A stretch of DNA of 22,223 nt, taken from Planctomycetota bacterium. Lineage in GTDB: Bacteria; Planctomycetota; Planctomycetia; Pirellulales; Pirellulaceae. This document shows, piece by piece, positions 1 to 6,000 of this stretch. Made by a program: the position numbers and the translations under genes. The stretch lies in the NCBI GenBank assembly GCA_026692885.1, contig JAPLNJ010001217.1, forward strand, positions 1-22,223, read 5' to 3'. Below the pieces are notes generated by a model. That model did no database searches, was not told where the DNA came from, and saw only the letters and a list, made by a program, of their open reading frames with translations. Positions within the stretch are counted from its first letter, which is position 1. Each line of letters starts with the position of its first letter.

Positions 1-90
1 CTGGTCGGAGATGGCGCTCCGGGTTAGACACAGGGCGGGAACACTCCCACCGACTTACGTCGGGAGCTTCTCGGGGGCGATCACGACACT

Positions 91-120
91 GCTAGCATTT
101 CGCAACGTTATGATCAAGGC
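91..120. repeat. 30-bp direct repeat, copy 1
   Basis: This 30-bp stretch begins GCTAGCATTTCGCAACGTT and ends GATCAAGGC. It matches 27 of 30 bases with positions 953-982 in the same orientation. The two copies lie on either side of the BI-1-like gene. Here the repeat sits in an imperfect hairpin: GGGGGC plus GATCA on the left (about 74-83) can pair with TGATC and GCCCCC on the right (about 111-125). It lies just past the stop codon of the minus-strand gene. It may be a dispersed extragenic repeat; whether it acts in transcription is unknown. Confidence 0.6.
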
Positions 121-142
121 CCCCGACGCTTGACTACGCCCC

Positions 143-859
143 TCAGTTCCGGCGGGACATAAAGAGCTGCAGGACGTACCAGAACAGCAGTGCGACGGAG
201 GCGAACAGGGCCAGGGCCGCGGCCACGTGCTGGCCGATGCGGTAGTGGTGCAGGACGTTGGATGTGTGGAACAGGACATAGCCGCAGGCCAGAGCGATCA
301 TCGCGTAGGTGAAGATGGGGCCGAGGGCGAATTGAAACACCATCGCCACGACGATCAACCCCAGGGACGCCAAGCCGCCGAACCAAAGCACGGTCCGCAG
401 GAAAGAAAAATCCTTCCGCGTGATGAAGACCACCGCGGTCAGCAGGACGGTCAGTCCGCACGTCGCGCCTGCGGCGGAAACGATGATCTGCGGGTCTTTC
501 AGGCGGGCAAAGTACATCAGCGGCACGAAAATCACGGCCTCGGCTACGACGTAGAGTCCCAAGCCCAGGTATTGCGTGAACGGGTTGACCGCCGATTGCG
601 CCCAGCTTTCAGCCACGCGGCTGACCACAATGAACAGGCCCAACACGATCAACCAACTGAAGCGAGTTCCGAGCATCAGGCGGATTAGCCCGTCGATTCC
701 CGGTAGTCCCAGCAGGAAGCCTTCGAGGACGACGAACAAGCCGATGGCACCCAACAAGTGCAGGTAGGTCTTCGTGATAAAGGCGCTGCGTTCATCGACG
801 ACCGCCGAGGCGGCAAACTGATTCGTCGGCGAGCGGTAGGGATTGTCGGCGTAACTCAT
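143..859 (-). CDS. Bax inhibitor-1/YccA-like seven-helix membrane protein
   Basis: The 238-residue product is very hydrophobic, with about seven membrane segments at roughly residues 33-51, 67-87, 96-118, 125-147, 153-175, 180-204 and 211-234. The N-terminal soluble part ends in RSAFITKTYLHLLGAIGLF, which resembles the first helix of the bacterial Bax inhibitor-1/YccA family, and the length and hydrophobic profile also fit. Family members are inner-membrane proteins, some with calcium-leak activity. The sixth helix reads LFHTSNVLHH (197-205), where many relatives have an Asp (LYDTS-like). His198 therefore replaces a residue proposed to be a pH-sensing Asp, so channel function cannot be assumed. 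The first residues carry DNPYRSP, a motif shared with the gene at 1927-2529. The ATG start has an AGAGGA-type ribosome site about 8 bases upstream. The gene appears to be transcribed alone. Confidence 0.75.
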   Translation of the reverse strand: MSYADNPYRSPTNQFAASAVVDERSAFITKTYLHLLGAIGLFVVLEGFLLGLPGIDGLIRLMLGTRFSWLIVLGLFIVVSRVAESWAQSAVNPFTQYLGLGLYVVAEAVIFVPLMYFARLKDPQIIVSAAGATCGLTVLLTAVVFITRKDFSFLRTVLWFGGLASLGLIVVAMVFQFALGPIFTYAMIALACGYVLFHTSNVLHHYRIGQHVAAALALFASVALLFWYVLQLFMSRRN

Positions 860-952
860 GCGTAGTTCCTCTCAGTCACAAGTAGGGACAGGAAGCAGGT
901 AGCGGTCGCTTAGTCTAACGTATTATTCCCTGTTTGGCTGCACGGGCAAGGT

Positions 953-982
953 GCTAGCGTTTCGCAACGTTCCGATCAAGGC
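953..982. repeat. 30-bp direct repeat, copy 2
   Basis: Second copy of the repeat at 91-120, beginning GCTAGCGTTTCGCAACGTT and ending GATCAAGGC. It lies about 94 bases upstream of the BI-1-like start codon, between that gene and the terminator of the LTxxQ gene. The differences from copy 1 are one A/G change at base 7 and AT/CC at bases 20-21. Confidence 0.6.
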
Positions 983-1007
983 CGGGCCTCGCTAACCGGA
1001 CTCCGCG

Positions 1008-1044
1008 CAAAAAACAAGGGCCAAACCACATGCGTGGCCGGCCC
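1008..1044 (-). terminator. Rho-independent terminator of the LTxxQ gene
   Basis: Read on the minus strand, GGGCC and GGCCC arms enclose an inner GCCAC/GTGGT-type stem with an ATGC-like loop (1018-1044). They are followed directly by the T-rich run CTTGTTTTTTG (about 1008-1017). This lies about 40 bases past the stop codon of the Spy-like gene and is a typical intrinsic terminator, with a small internal loop in the stem. Confidence 0.7.
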
Positions 1045-1081
1045 TCGTCATGGGGATGTCCCTGCTTAGCAAGCGCAGCGC

Positions 1082-1606
1082 CTACTGGCTGGCACCCGGC
1101 TTGCGTGTCCCACGCTCTGCCATCCGCTTCTTCACGGTTTCTTGTTGCTCAGGCGTCAGGATCGCCATGATTTTCTCGCGGAGGTTCTTGTTCATCTCCT
1201 CCATCGACTTGCGCGACTCTTCCTGCTTCTTCTTCTGTTCGTCGGTCAGCTTCAGGGCCTTCTCGATGGCTTCGCGGGACTCCTCCCGACTCTTGCCGGC
1301 GTCCCGTGCCGCCTTCATGGCTTCCTCGCGGGCCTTTTTCTGCTCGTCCGTCAGGACGCTGGACATCTTCTCGTAAGCTTCCTTCAGCTTCGGTCCCTGC
1401 TCCTTCTTCAGCTCTTCCAGCTTGGCCTTCTGGGCGTCACTCAGTTCCAGGCCCCTGACGATCATGTCAATCATGTTGAACTGGCCCTGACCTCGTCCTC
1501 CGGCTCCGGGACCGCCCGGACCTCGCCGCGGCTGATCCGCGGCAGACAGATTGCTGACGAGCGCCACCGACGCGGCCAATGCCAATACGCTGCACAAAAC
1601 TCTCAT
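1082..1606 (-). CDS. Secreted Spy/CpxP-like LTxxQ-motif protein
   Basis: The protein has 174 residues from the chosen start. It opens with a signal peptide (MRVLCSVLALAASVALVSNL, cleavage likely after Ser-Ala at 21-22), then a Gly/Pro/Arg-rich linker (27-42). The rest is highly charged and helical, dominated by Lys, Glu and Gln. Four LTxxQ-type motifs are visible: LSDAQ 55-59, LTDEQ 85-89, LTDEQ 120-124 and LTPEQ 150-154, spaced 30-35 residues apart. In Proteobacteria, proteins with this motif (Spy, CpxP, ZraP) are periplasmic chaperones or stress-response modulators; planctomycetes carry many homologues of unknown role. I chose ATG at 1606 because AGGGAG lies 7 bases upstream. A GTG two codons earlier (1612) would overlap that ribosome site. 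The gene is monocistronic with its own terminator. Confidence 0.75.
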   Translation of the reverse strand: MRVLCSVLALAASVALVSNLSAADQPRRGPGGPGAGGRGQGQFNMIDMIVRGLELSDAQKAKLEELKKEQGPKLKEAYEKMSSVLTDEQKKAREEAMKAARDAGKSREESREAIEKALKLTDEQKKKQEESRKSMEEMNKNLREKIMAILTPEQQETVKKRMAERGTRKPGASQ

Positions 1607-1612
1607 TACCAC

Positions 1613-1926
1613 GCTCCCTTACTGCAAAACGGTGAAAAGACTGTGACCGGGCCACCTCGGCCCAAGGCCACCCAAAGCCCCAGACGTTAAACACCAGCCG
1701 CGGGCGTAGGTCTCGGGAGTTCTTGCATTGTCCTTTAACCGCCAGCCGGAGGAGACGGCAGAAATACTGGCACGCACAGGAGTGGGATAGGTTTCCAGCC
1801 TGTCAAATACGTAGTCCAAGCAAACGCGGAAGCCGGAAATGCACAGAACTTGACAGGCTAGCAGCCTATCCCACGACTTTTTCAGCAGGCGCCAGAGGCG
1901 AAACCCCGTACGCCTGCGGACGTGTT
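1613..1926. other. Intergenic region with inverted repeat
   Basis: This 314-base gap lies upstream of the LTxxQ gene and downstream of the membrane protein gene. It holds the inverted-repeat element at 1782-1874. I see no convincing coding region or confident sigma-70 promoter in it. Confidence 0.5.
1782..1874. repeat. Inverted-repeat element with 43-base loop
   Basis: The left arm at 1782-1806 begins GTGGGATAGG and ends AGCCTGTCAA. The right arm at 1850-1874 is its reverse complement at 22 of 25 positions. The core TTTCCAGCCTG is shared with the palindrome at 2592-2639, so both look like members of one dispersed repeat family. The size and arms resemble a small non-autonomous (MITE/REP-like) element. 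No target-site duplication is obvious. Confidence 0.65.
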
Positions 1927-2529
1927 CTACCGAAACGTGGCCTCAATGACATCCTTTTGGATCCCCGACTGGCCCATGGCGAACGCCTGGGTTACCTGGG
2001 GGTTGAAATAGACGATCAGTCCGTAGATGGCCAAGGCGATGGCTGTGGGTGCACAGTAACACGAGAACACGGTCGCCATCCCGCCGAACATCGCCACCAT
2101 CCCTAAGACTCGGCGGCGATACTTCAGATTTCCCATGCCGGCCACGATACGCAGCGTGGCCACGACGAGTAAGAGCAGGCCCAGGCTCCCATAGACGGAC
2201 CCCATGATCCATTGGAATTGCTCAGGCGATGGCCCGCCCGGCGGTCGCCCGCTGCCCTGGAGTTGCGTTCTCATCAGGATCGGCATGACGAAAGCCATGA
2301 CGAACAGAAGCAGCCCCATGACGGATTCCAACACGCCTTGGACGATCATCAGGATCGCGACCACCAGGACGTGCCCGATCAGACCCCGGCCCGGCGACAG
2401 AGGGACGCCGAGGCCTGCCTCCACTCCAGCAGCAATCGGTGTCTGGTAGGGGTTATCGCGAAATGGGTTGTTCGCGTCGGAGGGTCCTTGCGAGCCGAAC
2501 GGGTTGGCCGAGGAATTGTCTGTCGACAT
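1927..2529 (-). CDS. Multi-pass membrane protein of unknown function
   Basis: The 200-residue product has an N-terminal cytosolic-looking tail rich in Asn, Pro and Phe (NPFGSQ, NNPFRDNPYQTP at 21-31). Hydrophobic segments follow at about 51-88 (probably two helices), 108-130, 141-158 and 159-176. A Gly/Pro-rich loop (91-102) separates the first pair from the rest. The tail after the last helix reads YFNPQVTQAFAMG, a pattern seen in various small bacterial membrane proteins. I do not recognise a functional family. The DNPYxxP motif near the start is shared with the BI-1-like protein in this window. The ATG at 2529 has only a weak AGGCAG ribosome site. Inverted repeats lie on both sides of the gene. 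Confidence 0.65.
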   Translation of the reverse strand: MSTDNSSANPFGSQGPSDANNPFRDNPYQTPIAAGVEAGLGVPLSPGRGLIGHVLVVAILMIVQGVLESVMGLLLFVMAFVMPILMRTQLQGSGRPPGGPSPEQFQWIMGSVYGSLGLLLLVVATLRIVAGMGNLKYRRRVLGMVAMFGGMATVFSCYCAPTAIALAIYGLIVYFNPQVTQAFAMGQSGIQKDVIEATFR

Positions 2530-2591
2530 TGAACTGCCTGCCTAGGGTTAGAGTCTGAGGCTGCGTCATGCTCGCCGGGTATGCACCTTTT

Positions 2592-2639
2592 GTAGGTCAG
2601 CCTTTCCAGGCTGACGTCAGGCTGGAAAGCCTGACCTAC
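2592..2639. repeat. 48-bp near-perfect palindrome
   Basis: The left arm at 2592-2615 starts GTAGGTCAG and the right arm at 2616-2639 ends CTGACCTAC. They pair at 22 of 24 positions with no spacer. The core GGCTGGAAAGCCTGA is the complement of the TTTCCAGCCTG core in the element at 1782-1874. It looks like a planctomycete dispersed palindromic repeat. It overlaps the stop codon of the ThuA-like remnant. Confidence 0.7.
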
Positions 2640-2719
2640 TTGGTTGCGGCCCACGCCACGGCGTTCCGCATGATCTTCCGCATGTGCTCGTCGAAGAAGT
2701 GTGGGTAGGTCTCCTTCGT
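2636..2719 (-). pseudogene. 3' remnant of a ThuA-like gene
   Basis: On the minus strand, 27 codons from 2719 read TKETYPHFFDEHMRKIMRN followed by AVAWAATK, then TAG at 2638-2636. An in-frame TGA lies just upstream (about 2725), so nothing longer is open. The segment resembles the C-terminal end of ThuA-domain (trehalose-utilisation-like) proteins, which often end in a His-x-x-Phe...AxxWAA pattern and are abundant in planctomycetes. Its stop codon lies inside the palindrome at 2592-2639, so that repeat sits at the end of a decayed gene. The match is short, so this is only a probable assignment. Confidence 0.4.
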
Positions 2720-2889
2720 TCATCGTGCGGTTCCTTTCCGGGGGGCTGAAACTTGTTCGTGGAATCGCGTCATGCGACTCCATGATACGGCTGCCGCAAG
2801 CTTACGAATAGACCGGGGCGACAGCGACGCACCAACCCCAAGTAGCGAAGCATTTGCCTGTCAAGAAACGACTCCGTGATTTCGTTGTG

Positions 2890-2909
2890 GAGCGGACTTT
2901 AGTCCGCTC
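2890..2909. repeat. Hairpin repeat GAGCGGACT/AGTCCGCTC
   Basis: The sequence GAGCGGACTTTAGTCCGCTC has two perfect 9-base arms around TT. It is followed 3 bases later by a second hairpin. Such short palindromes recur in planctomycete intergenic DNA. There is no T-run after it, so it is not a standard intrinsic terminator. Confidence 0.6.
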
Positions 2910-2912
2910 GTA

Positions 2913-2934
2913 GCAGGGCTCTCCAGAGCCGTGC
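2913..2934. repeat. Hairpin repeat GGCTCT/AGAGCC
   Basis: The core GGCTCTCCAGAGCC has 6-base perfect arms around CC. It is extended by GCA/TGC pairing across one G-G mismatch. It lies directly after the hairpin at 2890-2909 and about 30 bases upstream of the candidate promoter of the giant gene. Confidence 0.55.
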
Positions 2935-2964
2935 AGTTGTGGCGGAAATCTGCTGGCGGATTAT

Positions 2965-2991
2965 TTGCCGGCCTGGGACTTCTGCTATACT
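2965..2991 (+). promoter_or_regulatory. Candidate promoter of the giant exoprotein gene
   Basis: TATACT at 2986-2991 is a good -10 match, preceded by TGC. TTGCCG at 2965-2970 is a possible -35 box, but the 15-base spacer is short. This would give a leader of about 55-60 bases before the ATG at 3054. The call rests mainly on the -10 box. Confidence 0.4.
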
Positions 2992-3053
2992 GATCGCCGA
3001 ACTCAGTTCCCCGTCAGATCGAGAACAGCACTTTTGCGAATTAGGGAAAAGCA

Positions 3054-6000
3054 ATGAGTCACCCACGTCTTACCTCGCTTCGCTCTTCACGGACGACAAG
3101 TCAACGACGCAACGCCGAGCGACGAAGGCGCCGTTCTGTCAGGTTGTTTGAACGCCTCGAGGACCGGAACCTGCTGTCCGGCGATGCCTGGGGGGGCATC
3201 AACGCCTTGAACGGTGGTGAAGGCGAGTCTAGCCCCACGGACGTGGTGCGTTACAGCTTGACGGTGTCGGACACCACGAACGTCGCCTTGCCCACCAATC
3301 CGGACGGAAGTTTCGCGGTAACCAAGGGACAGACGTTCCGACTCCACGGCTCGCTCCAAGACGTGCGGAACATTGAGGCGGGGGCGGGATCCACGGGCGT
3401 ATTCGCCGCTTACATGAACGTGGCGGCGGCAAATAGCAACCTGATCGCCCTGCGGTATGGTGAGACGCAGCAGTTGCTGTTCGTCCCGACGACCACCAAT
3501 CAGGTGGCGGATACCATTACCGGCACATTCACGTTGACCTTCCAAGGACAGACGACGCAGGCGATCAATGCGGAGGCCACCATCGCCCCACCGCTGAAGT
3601 CGCGAGCGCAGTTGATCCAGGACGCCCTGACGGCTTTGCCGAACATCGGAGCAGGCAACGTGGAAGTCACGAAGTCGTTGACCAACGACAATGGGTTCAA
3701 CATCCGCTTCGTCAATAGTTGGGGGGAACGAGACGTGCCCCCCATTACTGGCGACTTCAGCTCGCTTACGCATCTGCAATCGGGCGGTGTCACGGATAAC
3801 TTCTACCCGGCCGACCTCAGCAATCCGGGAACGTTTGCCGGTTCCTTTGCTCACGTGAGCCCCTACATCAATGGCCCCTCGCCATCGGCGGACTCACCGG
3901 TCCCCGCCTCGGGTGGTTTCCCGCTCGCCGAAGTTGGCTCGTTCTTGCAGGGTTTCACTGTCACACAACCCGGCGGTGAGAAAGAGTTCTTTACGGTGGA
4001 CATCCAGGCGCAGTTGCCGGGCGAGGTCGACTTCTGGGGCGCCTTACCATCGACGCCGACGGGACATGAAACGCTGATCTTTCCGTCCAGCGGCGGCGGC
4101 ACCAAGTTCACGGTGGATCCGCAGTTCATCGGGTTCGTGCAGGATTCAACGACGCCTCTCCGCTTGAAGATTACGGCGGCCGTGGTGGCCGGAACCTCGC
4201 AGTTCACCGTCGCCGAAGACTCGGACACCACCGCCTTGAATGTGCTCGCAAACAGTCAGGTGATTGTCTCTGCGGGCGGTGTGGGCAATCCGGTACTGGA
4301 TCCGAATGGCCTTGGTCGGCTCAGCAAACCTGGCGCGATTCAGATCTCGGCGGGAAAGGTCAACTACGCTCCCGCCCCCAACTACAACGGGACGGTCACG
4401 TTCACCTACACGGTGAACGACCAAGCCACCCCCACGCCGCACTCGGACACGGGGACGGCGACCATCACGGTCACCGCGGTGAACGACGCCCCCGTGGCCG
4501 GGAACCCGTCCGTCAGCACCGGCGTAGGCAAGCCGGTGGCGGTGAACCTGACGGCCTGCGATGTGGAACAGGACCCGCTGACGTTCACCGTCCTGACGCA
4601 GCCGACTCACGGGATGCTAAGCGGCACCGCGACAGACTTGACGTACACGCCGGAAGCTGGTTACGTCGGGACCGACCACTTCACGTTCCAGGCGAATGAT
4701 GGTCAGGCGGATTCGAACGTCGCCACGGTGACGATCACCGTCAGCGAGACCCCTCCTCCATGGCAGAATCCGGTCAACCCGTTCGACGTGGATGCCGACG
4801 GGGCGGTGGAGCCGCTGGATTATGTCGTGTTGATCAACGCCATAAATGATTATGGTGCTGGCTCCTCGCCGCTGTCGCTGTATTTGGATGTCAGCGGCGA
4901 TGGGGTTTTGACGCCGCTAGACGTCCTCTTGGTCATGAACCAGCTCACGACGCAAGGTTGCTCTCCGCCTGCCTCCGTGGCCGAACGGCAGGACGTGGCA
5001 CCTGGCGCCGACGTGGTGGCGGTCTTCCAACTCGAAGTCACGGACTTGGCAGGGAATCTGCTTACGCAGGCCGAGGTCGGAGACGCGGTCCAACTGCGGA
5101 TCTACGCAGTTGACAACCGTCCCAGTTTTCCGGGTGGTGTCGCCGCGGGCTTTCTCGACGTGCGTTACGATCCGGCGCTGGTCTCCGTGGCCGGAGCCGT
5201 GCAGCCTGGCGACCACTATACGGTGGTAGCCTCGGGCGACACGTCGCTGCCGGGGCTGATCGATGAGGTGGGAGGGGGCGCCAATTCCTTTAGTCTTCCC
5301 CACAAGAGCCTGCTGGCCACGCTTCCCTTCACCGTCGCGGGCACCGGCGTGGTGACGTTCCAGGGCGGGGCGGCGGACGTCGTTCCGTGTCACGACGTGC
5401 TCGTCTTCGGCAGCAACGCGGCGGTCCCGCTGGATATGATCCAGTACGGCACGGCCAGCCTGACGCTCTCGGCCAGGAACAATCACGCCCCCATCGCCGT
5501 GGACGCGTCCGCCAGCACCGGTGTCGGCAAGCCGGTGGCGGTGAACCTGACGGCCTACGATGCGGACTCCGACCCGCTGACCTTCACGGTCCTGACACCC
5601 CCGGCGCACGGCACGCTGAGTGGCACGGCACCCAACTTGGTCTACACGCCCTATGCCGGTTACACAGGCGGGGACAGCTTCACCTTCAAGGCGAACGACG
5701 GGCTTGTCGACTCGAACGTGGCCACCGTCGCCATCAGCGTCGCTGTTTCACCTACGGACGTGGTGCGTTACGGCTTGACGGTGACGGACACCTCGAATGT
5801 CGCCCTGCCCGACACCAACCAGGACGGAATTCCCGATGTCACGCAGGGACAAACATTCCGACTCCACGGAACGCTCCAGGACGTGCGGAGCATTCTGGGC
5901 GGTACCTCCACGGGCGTGTTCGCCGCCTACCTGGACGTGTTGGGGACAAACACCAACCTGATTGCCCTACGGTATGGTGAGACGCAGCAGTTGCTGTTCG

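Larger units (their letters stand above)
2530..3053. other. Gene-poor region between divergent genes
   Basis: This 524-base stretch separates the minus-strand membrane protein from the plus-strand giant gene. It contains a long palindrome (2592-2639), a probable ThuA-like remnant (2636-2719), two hairpins (2890-2934) and a candidate promoter (2965-2991). Nothing intact is encoded in it. Confidence 0.6.

Noticed and set aside
2379..2783. Minus-strand frame of 134 residues spanning the palindrome
   Set aside because: It crosses the repeat and the start of the membrane protein gene and has no domain. Another frame within it gives the better ThuA-like match.
2890..2934. Intrinsic terminator at the two hairpins
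   Set aside because: Neither hairpin is followed by a T-run on either strand, and no intact gene ends just before them.
3087..4610. Minus-strand open frames within the repeats of the giant gene (also 6105-6383 and 7734-8369)
   Set aside because: They resemble each other only because the plus-strand repeats are near-identical. They have no independent support.
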